Assembly: GCF_000308455.1 (NCBI RefSeq)
Contig: NZ_BAFP01000110.1
Span: 53,440 to 117,439 of the forward strand
Direction: 5' to 3'
DNA from: Nocardia abscessus NBRC 100374
GTDB taxonomy: Bacteria; Actinomycetota; Actinomycetes; Mycobacteriales; Mycobacteriaceae
DNA length: 64,000 nucleotides
Position numbers and translations under genes: made by a program. The notes under the pieces are model-generated. The model was given only the letters and a program-made list of their open reading frames with translations. It did not search any database and was not told the origin of the DNA. Shown here in pieces: positions 33,130 to 41,061 of the stretch. Every line of letters starts with the position of its first letter. Position 1 is the stretch's first letter.

Positions 33130-33435
33130 TCACCAGAGGTTGTCGATTCTATGCTTGCCTGCGGCATCCTCGGCCTCGTACGTGTCAGCGCAGAAGCGGA
33201 GGGTGTCGGCTATCTCGGTGAAACGCTGAGATGCCTCGGCTGATCGGTCGGACATTTTGGTCACGAGTTCGTCGTTGGCATTGACGACGAGCTGAAACAA
33301 TCCGGCCTGAAGACGATTGAAAGTCAGCGCGTCTATCTTTCCCCTCAGATCCGACATCGTGGCCGAGCCCCGATTCCAGACGCCCGCGTCAGCGCGCAGT
33401 GAGTCGACGGCCACCCGGAATTGTTCTGCACTCAC
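33130..33435 (-). CDS. EspC/WXG100-like small secreted protein
   Basis: 101 residues, all helical. It begins 'SAEQFRVAVDSLRADAGVWN' and has a central turn where a WXG would sit, then 'SQRFTEIADTLRFCADTYEA', ending in 'GKHRIDNLW'. The 'T..YEAED' near the C-terminus resembles the YxxxD/E export signal of type VII substrates (Y, three residues, D). It matches the DUF2580/EspC group in length and style. The GTG start overlaps the upstream YbaB-like stop as GTGA. It is the likely partner of the 264-residue protein downstream. Confidence 0.68.
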   Translation of the reverse strand: MSAEQFRVAVDSLRADAGVWNRGSATMSDLRGKIDALTFNRLQAGLFQLVVNANDELVTKMSDRSAEASQRFTEIADTLRFCADTYEAEDAAGKHRIDNLW

Positions 33436-34151
33436 CTTTTCCCCCTCGGCGATTGGTTCTGCATCGAGGTAAGGGCCTGGATGGCATCGTTCATCAGCAT
33501 GCTGAATGTGTCTGTCGAACTGTCCGTTCCGGTGGCGAGCAGGGAGTGCGCTTCATCGTAGGCTTGTTTGACAGCCCAGGCGATCGTGCCGCCTCCGGCG
33601 TCCATCCCCCACGGGATACGGACGACGCAGTCGACGATACCGCTCCGGCTCAGGGTGACCGATGTATAGAGGTCATCTTCCGTTTCGGCCGTTCCAACGA
33701 ATTCCTCGGGAGCTGTGTCGATTTGGCTGCTTACGGCTTGGAGAGTCTCCTCTACCAACTGCGGAGTGTCGACTGTGGGGTATCGTGATGGTTCCGGTGG
33801 ATCGAATCTCGTCGGCACGACCTCGTTCATGTCGAGTGCTTCGAGTCGATCGATCGTTCCGTTGTCGACCGCGATGGTCATCGCTGACTCGAAACGTTGC
33901 TGCTCGGCATCTTTGACCGCGTTGAGCACAGCTCGGCCGATCTCACCTCGGTCGACGTGCCGCGACCAATTGTCGGAAATGACAAGGTCGACCAGTTCGC
34001 CTGTCTCGGTGAGGGTGGCCTCGGCCGCTCCCGTGCTGTCACGACCGGTGGTTTGGCCCGGTGCAGCGGCGAGAACCTCCTGCATCAAACCGGCAATTGC
34101 CTTGGTGTAGGCGTGGAACCGAGCTATTTCATCAAGTAGTTCGTCGTTCAT
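33432..34151 (-). CDS. YbaB/EbfC-like protein of ESX-like cluster
   Basis: 239 residues. The N-terminal ~125 match the YbaB/EbfC style: 'RFHAYTKAIAGLMQEVLAAA', 'GEGELVDLVISDNW'-type strand (seen as TETGELVDLVISDNWSRHVD), 'IGRAVLNAVKDAEQQRFESA'. A second region (~150-239) has 'VTLSRSGIVDCVVRIPWGMD' and 'IAWAVKQAYDEAHSLLATG'. YbaB-like proteins such as EspL in mycobacteria accompany ESX substrates; they are thought to act as cytosolic stabilisers rather than nucleoid proteins. It is coupled to the EspC-like gene by a GTGA overlap. Confidence 0.68.
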   Translation of the reverse strand: MNDELLDEIARFHAYTKAIAGLMQEVLAAAPGQTTGRDSTGAAEATLTETGELVDLVISDNWSRHVDRGEIGRAVLNAVKDAEQQRFESAMTIAVDNGTIDRLEALDMNEVVPTRFDPPEPSRYPTVDTPQLVEETLQAVSSQIDTAPEEFVGTAETEDDLYTSVTLSRSGIVDCVVRIPWGMDAGGGTIAWAVKQAYDEAHSLLATGTDSSTDTFSMLMNDAIQALTSMQNQSPRGKR

Positions 34152-34219
34152 AATAATCCCGGTGACTCGAGTTAGATTTCGGATTCAAGGGATACTCCAC
34201 CGCTGACCGCGGCTGCTCA

Positions 34220-34603
34220 TCAGCCCACCTGATCGGTGGTACTCGCGATCTGGGTCGCGTTCTCGATGTCCTGCCCGGTGATGCGCTTGAAGGAGATCGC
34301 CATGACCTCGCGCATGTTCTTCACGGTCTCGATGTGTTCGAGGATGATCTGATCGATCGAATTCGGATCGCCAGTGGCCTGCCTGAGGAACTTGCCAACG
34401 AGCCGGTCCGCCATGGCAAAATCACCGAAGCCGGAGACATTTTGGGCGTCAAAGGTTGAGCGAGCGATCTGCTGCAGATCCAAAAGGCGCTGATCACAGG
34501 CCTTCGCACAGTCGTATGCAGCTTTCTCGTCATCTAGGTATAGTTCGCCCGCGCGCGCCTGGCCTGCAAGGCGGCTCCACAAATCCGCGTCGTTCTCACC
34601 CAT
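34220..34603 (-). CDS. 127-residue ESX-associated protein, copy B
   Basis: 127 residues, paralogue of the protein at 30581-30964, about 75% identical by hand. It shares 'DLWS.LAGQAR.GELYLD', 'CAKACDQR', 'DAQNV.GFGDF' and the near-invariant C-terminal third. At DNA level 34270-34347 matches 30631-30708 with a single difference. It lies 37 bases downstream of its lipoprotein partner and 69 bases upstream of the YbaB-like gene. Role unknown; the strong conservation of the C-terminus argues for a shared binding partner. Confidence 0.7.
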   Translation of the reverse strand: MGENDADLWSRLAGQARAGELYLDDEKAAYDCAKACDQRLLDLQQIARSTFDAQNVSGFGDFAMADRLVGKFLRQATGDPNSIDQIILEHIETVKNMREVMAISFKRITGQDIENATQIASTTDQVG

Positions 34604-34640
34604 GTAATCCCTCCCTGGTCAAGACGTAACCTCCCCCTGG

Positions 34641-35171
34641 TCACCGCGGAAATGCAGGGACAATTGACGTGCCAACCCGGTATAGAACCGTGCACGGGTC
34701 TTCGAGACCGTCCACGCCAGCCCGGTTCAGGATCCTAAGTTGCACGACTCCCTGCGAGGCAGGAAACAGTACGTCGCAACCAAGGTTCTTCGATGCGCCC
34801 GCGACTCGGAACTGTCGACCTTGACGGCCCGCAACCGTGACATCTTGGAACTCGATATTTCCGGGTTTGCGCTCGAACTCCGCCACACTACGACCCGTCG
34901 AAAACACTGTGATGAAGTACTGGGGCCCATCCCAACCGCAGATTTCCCAGCCGGACTGAGGTACACCGGCGATACCGGCTTCCTCGGTTTTCGGTTCAAC
35001 ACCTGCCGCCCGCAACACTTCATCGGGAATCCCCGTGCACGGGTTGAACAGAGTCTGTGCCGCGGTGGTGCTGGAACCCGTTGTGGGCGATCCGTTCGTG
35101 GTGTCCCCACATCCGACGGCTCCGGTCGCCAATGCACCGACGAGCAGCGTCAACATGATTCGGTGACTCAT
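34641..35171 (-). CDS. DUF3558-type lipoprotein, copy B
   Basis: 176 residues, same length as copy A at 30980-31510 and clearly homologous along its whole length. Signal 'MSHRIMLTLLVGALATGAVG', lipobox cysteine, linker 'TTNGSPTTGSSTTAAQ', then 'FNPCTGIPDEVLRAAGVEP', 'GWEICGWDG' and 'LRILNRAGVDGLEDPCTVLY'. The cysteine positions are the same. It is the first gene of the longer ESX-like unit, so its promoter should lie in 35172-35397. The start at 35171 mirrors that of copy A. Confidence 0.82.
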   Translation of the reverse strand: MSHRIMLTLLVGALATGAVGCGDTTNGSPTTGSSTTAAQTLFNPCTGIPDEVLRAAGVEPKTEEAGIAGVPQSGWEICGWDGPQYFITVFSTGRSVAEFERKPGNIEFQDVTVAGRQGRQFRVAGASKNLGCDVLFPASQGVVQLRILNRAGVDGLEDPCTVLYRVGTSIVPAFPR

Positions 35172-35397
35172 CCCCACCCTCTCGACCCTGTGACGACGAC
35201 TCAGGTGCGCCAACACTAGCAGAAGAGGTGGGGGTATCCGTCTGGAGACGGCCGGGTCGCTGTTCGGTGGTAGGTGGGGCTTATGCGTTGTGCTGTGGAA
35301 GGTTTGGGGGCGCGGCTAGGGTGGCAGTGCGGTAACGAACTGAACGAGGGCTAGGACATACGACTGAGTTCGTCGGATGATCGAAGGAGCTGTAATC

Positions 35398-35817
35398 ATG
35401 AAGTTCGGCAAGATCGCGGCCGGTGCGGCGCTCGTCGCCGCCGCAGTCTCTGTTGCTCCCGCCGTTGCCTCGGCTGGTGATCCCGAGTTTCCGCGCAACG
35501 GCGTTATCCCGGCTGGGACCTATCACATCGGACGTGGCCCCTCCAATATCGTTGGGTCGCCTATCGAGAACTGCGACCTGCAAGTCTTTCCGGATGGCCG
35601 GTCGGTGGTGCTGGTCTGTGGGACCTCGAGCCGGGGCGGGCATCAGACACCGGTCGGCCCGGACGAGACCTACGTGATGTTCGACTACGTGCCCTTCGGG
35701 CTCGACCTGCGTGACATCGACCCCCGCCAGGGGCTCTGGACCGGAACGGTGAACATCGCCGGAACCCCGATCATCGCCCCGTACCCGCTGGCATCAGTCT
35801 GGCTCAGCCGTCGGTGA
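35398..35817 (+). CDS. Secreted protein of unknown function
   Basis: 139 residues with a Sec signal peptide 'MKFGKIAAGAALVAAAVSVA' and likely cleavage in 'AVASAGD'. The mature domain of ~105 residues has 'GVIPAGTYHIGRGPSNIVG', two cysteines ('ENCDLQVF', 'VLVCGTSS') and a beta-rich pattern. It resembles small secreted Nocardia and Rhodococcus proteins that start with 'PAGTY', but no family function is known. The start at 35398 is fixed by GAAGGAG nine bases upstream; the upstream ATG at 35377 overlaps it. It is divergent from the ESX-like unit B, with 226 bases between. Confidence 0.75.
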   Translation: MKFGKIAAGAALVAAAVSVAPAVASAGDPEFPRNGVIPAGTYHIGRGPSNIVGSPIENCDLQVFPDGRSVVLVCGTSSRGGHQTPVGPDETYVMFDYVPFGLDLRDIDPRQGLWTGTVNIAGTPIIAPYPLASVWLSRR

Positions 35818-35928
35818 GCTAGACGTCCCGTGAGGCGCGGTCCGCGTGAATTCCGTGGTGCCGAGGCGGCTCAACCCGGCCTCGGCCGTGAAGTCCGGAG
35901 TCCGGGCCGTCTGTCGGCTACCGCGATT

Positions 35929-36144
35929 TCACAGATCAGAATGTAGGTCGAAGCCGCCATCCATGACGCACGCGGTGAAGGCGTCCCATTGGCCCGGCGT
36001 GAAGATCAACGCCGGGCCGGTCGGGTTCTTCGAATCGCGGACGCCGACCCGATCTGCATCGAGCCACGCAACTTCCACACAAGATTCGCCGTCGCCACTG
36101 TGCCGCGACTTGAACCAGTGGACGCCGAACTTCTCTGCGGTCAC
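35929..36144 (-). CDS. DUF397 protein (partner of Scr1-type regulator)
   Basis: 71 residues, a full DUF397 domain: 'FKSRHSGDGESCVEVAWLDA', 'VGVRDSKNPTGPALIFTPGQ', 'WDAFTACVMDGGFD'. DUF397 genes in actinomycetes follow XRE/Scr1-like regulators and are thought to act as antagonist partners, sometimes described as toxin-antitoxin-like. The GTG at 36144 overlaps the upstream stop as GTGA and has GGAGG eight bases before it; the GTG at 36159 itself overlaps that GGAGG and is rejected. Confidence 0.88.
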   Translation of the reverse strand: MTAEKFGVHWFKSRHSGDGESCVEVAWLDADRVGVRDSKNPTGPALIFTPGQWDAFTACVMDGGFDLHSDL

Positions 36145-37016
36145 TGCTGGTACCTCCACGCTAGGTTCCTCAGCAGATCTCGTGATGCTTGTTCTCCGAG
36201 TGCGCCCCGCCGCAGGTCTTCGTGGAAGCCTCGATACCGCTGTACATCAGCGGGTTCCTCGAAAATCATTGTTCCTATCGCTCCTTCGGTATAAACAACA
36301 GATGGCTCGTCACGCGGGAAGTCGAGGATGATGTAGGGCGGTATCGCCAAACCGGCTGGGAACCCCGCACTGAACGGAACGACGCGAATCGACACGTTGT
36401 CGCGCGTCCCTATGTCGGCCAGATGGCGAAGCTGGCAGGACATGTCGCGGTCAGATCCGACAACAGTGCGCAACACCGTCTCGTGCAGCAAAAATTCGGC
36501 GGGCAACGGCTTGTGTCGGCGCGTCAGGATCGTCTGCCTTCTCATCCGGAGTGCGACACGCTGCTCCACTTCCTCAGGCGTGTTGGGCGGGGGAGCCGCA
36601 GTGACTACTCCCGCGTAGTCCGCAGTTTGCAGCAGCCCTGGTACTACCAGTGACTGGTAGACGTGGAACCCGGTAGCCACGCCCTCCAATTGCAGATATG
36701 TGTTGAACCCGGGTCGTACCAGATCCCGGAAGTCCTCCCACCAGGGCTTCATACGCGTCTGCTCGGCGAGCGATTTCAGATATTCGGTCCGTTCTTCCGG
36801 TAGCCCGTAGTACTGACAGATGAACTCGATATCCCGAACCTTCACCTTCTCGTTCTGCCCCAGCTCCAGCCGCCCCAACGAGGATCGACTGATCTCCAGG
36901 ACTTCGGCTACCTGCTCGAGGGTGTAGCCGTTGGCCTGGCGCGCGTCGCGCAGTGCGCGGCCCAGCTGGCGACGCGGCAGCGTCGTCCGGCTGATGTCCG
37001 ACTTGGTACCCACCAT
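36141..37016 (-). CDS. Scr1-type XRE regulator with DUF5753 domain
   Basis: 291 residues. Residues ~15-75 are an XRE helix-turn-helix: 'LGRALRDARQANGYTLEQVA', 'VLEISRSSLGRLELGQ'. The rest (~95-285) is the DUF5753/Scr1 domain: 'FHVYQSLVVPGLLQTADYAG', 'RVALRMRRQTILTRRHKPLP', 'LHETVLRTVVGSDRDMSCQL', 'VVPFSAGFPAGLAIPP'. Such regulators are common in Streptomyces and Nocardia and are paired with a DUF397 gene, as here. GGGGAGG lies ten bases before the ATG. The divergent genes at 37.2-38.6 kb could be targets. Confidence 0.9.
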   Translation of the reverse strand: MVGTKSDISRTTLPRRQLGRALRDARQANGYTLEQVAEVLEISRSSLGRLELGQNEKVKVRDIEFICQYYGLPEERTEYLKSLAEQTRMKPWWEDFRDLVRPGFNTYLQLEGVATGFHVYQSLVVPGLLQTADYAGVVTAAPPPNTPEEVEQRVALRMRRQTILTRRHKPLPAEFLLHETVLRTVVGSDRDMSCQLRHLADIGTRDNVSIRVVPFSAGFPAGLAIPPYIILDFPRDEPSVVYTEGAIGTMIFEEPADVQRYRGFHEDLRRGALGEQASRDLLRNLAWRYQQ

Positions 37017-37178
37017 TCCGCTGTGTCCTCCCCTGCTTTCCCACGGTGTGACCTGCTTTTTCCCACGGCGAGAATCGACATGCGCCCAACTCGGGAGACG
37101 TTCAGAGCAGACGCACCGGTTGCTCGGCTCCGGCCGTTTCGAGCCTCCCCTCGTGGGCACGCTCCGCAGCATATGCAC

Positions 37179-37616
37179 ATGGCCGAGGAACACGGAACAG
37201 AACTCGAGTTAGTAACGAAATGTGCAGCAGCGAAACGCAATACGCGCGGGAGCGTCCCGGCGAGTAGCGACACCCGGTCGAGCAGTCACGGGTGTTGCGG
37301 AACGACGGATGCTCTGCTCGTCCTGCCCTGCCGTCACGCCGACGTGCGACTTGCCCACGAGCAGATGCAAGTTCACCTGACCTGCCGAATCGAGCGGTGC
37401 GCGTGGAAGGCGGCGGCATACCGCACGCTGGTGTCCACGGGACGGCTGACGCCGCAGGCGGTGACCCACCGTGAACGCGCCGCCGCGCGTGGCATGCGGT
37501 TCCCGTCATATGACGAGCCCGATATCGCCCACCACGATCTCGATGTGCCCACGCTTCAGAAAGTACTGGAGGGACTTTCGGCGCTGACGGGGTCAACGGA
37601 ACCGCTGCGGGGGTGA
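37179..37616 (+). CDS. Conserved Nocardia-type hypothetical protein
   Basis: About 145 residues; the N-terminus is uncertain. The credible part begins near 'VLPCRHADVRLAHEQMQVHL' and continues 'CRIERCAWKAAAYRTLVSTG' and 'VTHRERAAARGMRFPS'. The cysteine-containing C..C..A segment could bind a metal or a small DNA-like partner, but no family is recognised. Upstream residues are of unclear quality, and ATG at 37173, 37179 or 37362 could be the start. The stop overlaps the next gene as GTGA, which supports real translation in this frame. It is divergent from the Scr1-type regulator. Confidence 0.5.
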   Translation: MAEEHGTELELVTKCAAAKRNTRGSVPASSDTRSSSHGCCGTTDALLVLPCRHADVRLAHEQMQVHLTCRIERCAWKAAAYRTLVSTGRLTPQAVTHRERAAARGMRFPSYDEPDIAHHDLDVPTLQKVLEGLSALTGSTEPLRG

Positions 37617-37951
37617 AGCGCTTGCATCGAACCACGATCGGAGCCGTACAGGCCGGCTGGCGGGTAGTGGGCAGTCGCATCGAAATCGTCTTCTTACGCG
37701 ACGCCGCCGATCCCACACCCGCCTACCGGCTGCGCAACAACGGCGATATTGTGCCGATTCCTCTGGGACAGAACGGTTTCGTGGCGTTCGACGAGCGCGC
37801 CCTTCCGGATCTGGCGCAGGTTCGCGAATGGTTCCCACGCCACTTCCGGCTATGGGACGCGGTGCGCGCCCAGTTCTGGGAGGTGCTGCTGCCCGCGGGC
37901 GGGGCACGTACCACGGATCTCTCCGCCCCGCCTCGATCGCCGCACGAGTGA
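37613..37951 (+). CDS. Conserved hypothetical protein, coupled to upstream gene
   Basis: 112 residues, no signal or membrane segment. Visible features are 'AVQAGWRVVGSRIEIVFLRD', 'PAYRLRNNGDIVPIPLGQNG' and 'WFPRHFRLWDAVRAQFWEVL', with many aromatic residues near the end. No family recognised. The GTG start overlaps the stop of the preceding gene (GTGA), so the two are translated together. The unknown at 38003 follows after 51 bases. A shared accessory function under the divergent Scr1/DUF397 pair is possible. Confidence 0.6.
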   Translation: MKRLHRTTIGAVQAGWRVVGSRIEIVFLRDAADPTPAYRLRNNGDIVPIPLGQNGFVAFDERALPDLAQVREWFPRHFRLWDAVRAQFWEVLLPAGGARTTDLSAPPRSPHE

Positions 37952-38002
37952 ATTCACCTGACCGCATCCACGGCGTGTCCAGGGCGACAACCGAAGAGAG
38001 AA

Positions 38003-38647
38003 ATGTCCAAGCGACCCAATCGACCGCGGCACGAGTCGCGGAAGCCGACCGACTCCACCATCCGATACCCACCGCGTGCGACGATCGACGCGATACTCAC
38101 GGCGATGATGGCCGAACGCCGCGCAGACGCCGCCGATTCCGGCACCATTCACTTCTGGGGATTCGCCCGCACCGAAAACTCCGCCGCGCAGGACGCGGCC
38201 CACACCCCGATAGTTCTCGATCCTCACGCCGAACGCTCCCCCGTCCTGGATTCGGCCGAATGGCTGATCCGGAGATTCGCTGGACGTATGTGGGGGTTCG
38301 GGCTCGCCTACCTGACGGTGGGCGAGATGTTCACCGGAGCCGAGGGCGTCCCCCGGGACGCGATACAGGCCGCGGCAGCGGGCCGCATGAGCGAACGCGC
38401 GACAGCCGACCCAATGTGCGCGGCAACGATCTTCGACGCCCGAGGACGCGCCTACACGTCCCTGACCTACATCCACCTGCCCGAACTCGGAGCGACGCCC
38501 ACTTGGGTGAAGGACACCCGCCGATCGATCGACACCTGGATCACGCTCTTCGACCAGCGCGCCGTCGCAGCGCACGTGTGGGCGGCGGCGATAACGCTCG
38601 ATCCGCACGCGAACCGCGCCGCCATAGCTCGGCTACGGTCGCACTGA
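38003..38647 (+). CDS. Hypothetical protein
   Basis: 214 residues, soluble, starting with a basic stretch ('KRPNRPRHESRKPTDSTI'). The body contains 'FWGFARTENSAAQDAA', 'WLIRRFAGRMWGFGLAYLTV', 'MCAATIFDARGRAYTSLTY' and 'FDQRAVAAHVWAAAITL'. The alternation looks like a folded alpha/beta protein, but no family is recognised. GAGAGA directly precedes the ATG, a weak ribosome site. It follows two coupled unknown genes and probably shares their transcript. It converges on the CHAP gene. Confidence 0.55.
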   Translation: MSKRPNRPRHESRKPTDSTIRYPPRATIDAILTAMMAERRADAADSGTIHFWGFARTENSAAQDAAHTPIVLDPHAERSPVLDSAEWLIRRFAGRMWGFGLAYLTVGEMFTGAEGVPRDAIQAAAAGRMSERATADPMCAATIFDARGRAYTSLTYIHLPELGATPTWVKDTRRSIDTWITLFDQRAVAAHVWAAAITLDPHANRAAIARLRSH

Positions 38648-38686
38648 AGCCTCCGGTCCCGGATGATCCGATGCCGCGGGGAACCG

Positions 38687-39856
38687 TCAGACCCTCGCGG
38701 TGTCGTTGGACGGCGGCCTGACCACACCGACAAGCGATCCCGCGTTTCTGTCATAGGTGTTGGATTGCAACCGATCACTGGAATTGCCTTCGATGGTGGT
38801 GATCCGGCCGGTGCTGGGATCCACGGACTTCACGATTCCCACATGGTCGGGAGTTCCGTCACCTTCCCAATCGAAGATGATCATGTCCCCTTCCCTGGCA
38901 CTCGCGATATTCCCCGCCAACCCCATGTGCTTGGCGTCGTTCCAGATGGAGGGCACGTAGTTCGGGTTCGTCCAGTCCACGTTGTAACCGGCCTGCTCCC
39001 ACGTCCAGGTGGAGAAAGCCGCGCACCACGCGTCATTGATGTTGTAGGGGGCCTTGTACCACTTGCCATCCGGGCCGCGGAACATCGGGACATTGTTGCC
39101 GCCCCTTTCGGTGACACCGAGCGCCAGTTGTTCCTGCGCCTTCGCGAGGATGTCGTCCCGGGTCCCGGTACCGCGGGTCCAAGTGGCATTGCTCGCGGTC
39201 GGCGCCCACGGAGCCAGAGACCCGGCATCGGGCGCATTGCCATAGGGGTTGCGCGGCAGATCCGGCATCATCTCGTAGATATTGCCCGCGTCTCTTCGCA
39301 TGCCGCTGTCCGCGTCCTCGATCGTGCTGTGCACACGGTCCACGGCCTCCAAGATCAGTTGCAACAACCGGTTCTCTTCGGCGGGGGTGAGGTGCAGGTT
39401 GCCATCGGGCAGACGGGTCAGCTGGTGCTCCCCAGGTTCGCGACTCAGCTCGGCTTCGAGCCCGGCCACGATCCCTTTGACATCCTGGAACGCCTTGTTC
39501 GAGGTGTCGAAGCTCGCGATGGCGCGTTCGTTCACACCGCTGTTCTGTGCTCGCAGTTGCGACGCCTTGTCCAGGATCGCACCGCGCTTGTCGTCGTATT
39601 TGTCGGTCAGCACCGACGATCCCGGATCGAGTGTCTGGGCGCCGTCCTTGGTGAGCTCCCGGCCGTCCGCGCTCAGCAGTTTCTGTTCTGCCAGCCAAGC
39701 GATCATGTCCGGCTGTCCGCCGTCCCAACCGGAGGCGAACAGCACCACCGCATTCTGCATGTACGCGTTCGCGGCGTCCACGACAGCATTGAGACCTCCG
39801 CTGGCATACTTCGGATGCGGAAGATCTTCTAGATCTATATCCGCGAGGGTCGTCAT
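38687..39856 (-). CDS. CHAP-domain cell-wall hydrolase with WXG-like N-terminus
   Basis: 389 residues. Residues ~1-230 are helical and resemble the N-terminal domains of ESX-type effectors ('LNAVVDAANAYMQNAVVLFA', 'LQLILEAVDRVHSTIEDADS'). The C-terminal ~130 form a CHAP amidase/peptidase: catalytic cysteine in 'NINDAWCAAFSTWTWEQAGY' and histidine in 'DGTPDHVGIVKSVDPSTGRI', with 'TIEGNSS' after it. CHAP enzymes cleave peptidoglycan. There is no Sec signal, so export would have to be by type VII secretion or another route. GGAGGGCAGGC precedes the ATG. A resident autolysin or an effector are both possible. Confidence 0.82.
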   Translation of the reverse strand: MTTLADIDLEDLPHPKYASGGLNAVVDAANAYMQNAVVLFASGWDGGQPDMIAWLAEQKLLSADGRELTKDGAQTLDPGSSVLTDKYDDKRGAILDKASQLRAQNSGVNERAIASFDTSNKAFQDVKGIVAGLEAELSREPGEHQLTRLPDGNLHLTPAEENRLLQLILEAVDRVHSTIEDADSGMRRDAGNIYEMMPDLPRNPYGNAPDAGSLAPWAPTASNATWTRGTGTRDDILAKAQEQLALGVTERGGNNVPMFRGPDGKWYKAPYNINDAWCAAFSTWTWEQAGYNVDWTNPNYVPSIWNDAKHMGLAGNIASAREGDMIIFDWEGDGTPDHVGIVKSVDPSTGRITTIEGNSSDRLQSNTYDRNAGSLVGVVRPPSNDTARV

Positions 39857-40124
39857 GCCTGCCCTCCACCCGGCGCGGTCCACACGGCCGACATCCGCGG
39901 GACAACAAACAACATTCCGTAACCTCTCTCGGCGAGAGTCTGCTGGCGCATGCGGCACACATGCACTACCGCGAGTATCGGGCATTCCCGACATTGGCAA
40001 CTCGGGTCACTCCTCCGCGGTCGAGCGAGCGGACTCACTCCGACGCGTTGCCCGCGCAGCGCGCAAGGCCGCCGGTGGCAGCGCCTGCCGCGTCGGGCTC
40101 CGCGAAAACCTGTACCGCGCAGAC

Positions 40125-40976
40125 TCAGAGGGTCAGGCGCACCATGTCCGCCGTGCGGGCCAGGCCGGGGAACGCCTGAGGGGTGGACCGCGGGTGCAGC
40201 GCGTGCACAGCGAGCCGGAACATGACCGCGCGCAACAACATCTGCGGCCACTCCGGGAGGTCGGCCCAGCGTTCGATCAACCCGTCGTCCGCGCCGCCCC
40301 AGGCCAGCGCGTCCACCACGATCACGCCCGCCGCCCAGGGCGCAGGCCGCCAGTACGGGGTGATGTCGGTGAGACCGGGGATCTGCCCACCCGCGAACAA
40401 GACGGTGCCGAACAGGTCGCCGTGCACCAGCTGCGGCGGCGTCTGCACGGGTTTGCGGAGGGTGGCCAGTTGACCGATCAGTTCCAGGCTGCGCCGCCCG
40501 TCCGGGGAGGTCGACAGGGCCGCGCCACCCGCGCGCAGGCTGCGCAACGGCACCGGCTCCCACGCGGCGCGATCGGCGGCGACGAACACATCGATGTCCA
40601 CCCACGGCACCACCGGTGGCTGCGCGAGGAAACGCGGCCGCTCCAGATTCGCCGTCGCCTGGTGCAGGCGCAGCGAAACGGAGACCACCTCGTCGTGCCG
40701 CGGTTCGGGAGCGCCGTCCAAGTAAGTGTCCGCACGCCAGCCGGACACCACGTAGCGGCCGTCGGTCGCCCGCACCGGACGGGCCAGGCGCAGGCCGTCC
40801 ACCTTCAACGTCTCCCGGGTCTTCGCCGACCACGCGGCGCGCGCGTGGTCGGCGACCGGACTGAGCACCACGTCACCGAAGCGCCAGCCGCCTTCCCAGT
40901 CGCCGAGCGAAACCGGGGTCACTTCGCGCAGACCGAACGTGGCACGCACGTGCTCGGGAGGTTCCACAGAAGTCAC
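40125..40976 (-). CDS. TIGR02569-family actinobacterial protein
   Basis: 283 residues. It matches in style and position the mycobacterial Rv3205c-type proteins (recalled). Features: 'EHVRATFGLREVTPVSLGDW', 'GGWRFGDVVLSPV', 'VVSGWRADTYLDGAPEPRHD', 'PQLVHGDLFGTVLFAGGQIP' and 'TDITPYWRPAPWAAGVIVVD'. The 'LVHGDLFGTVLF...DITPYWR' arrangement resembles the catalytic loop of APH-like phosphotransferases (HGD), so a kinase-like fold is likely. The substrate is unknown. GTG start; a TACCGT -10-like hexamer six bases upstream suggests a leaderless message. It is 85 bases downstream of moeZ. Confidence 0.82.
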   Translation of the reverse strand: MTSVEPPEHVRATFGLREVTPVSLGDWEGGWRFGDVVLSPVADHARAAWSAKTRETLKVDGLRLARPVRATDGRYVVSGWRADTYLDGAPEPRHDEVVSVSLRLHQATANLERPRFLAQPPVVPWVDIDVFVAADRAAWEPVPLRSLRAGGAALSTSPDGRRSLELIGQLATLRKPVQTPPQLVHGDLFGTVLFAGGQIPGLTDITPYWRPAPWAAGVIVVDALAWGGADDGLIERWADLPEWPQMLLRAVMFRLAVHALHPRSTPQAFPGLARTADMVRLTL

Positions 40977-41061
40977 GGCCGTACGGTACGTCGTGTCTGA
41001 TTCGGCGCGCCTCCGGCGCGCCGTGTTCGCGGCGGTGTCGGTTCGGCCGCGCCCGCGTCTC

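Noticed and set aside
28444..35171. A complete ESX secretion locus
   Set aside because: Only substrates, a chaperone and accessory-type proteins are present; no EccB, C, D, E or mycosin was found.
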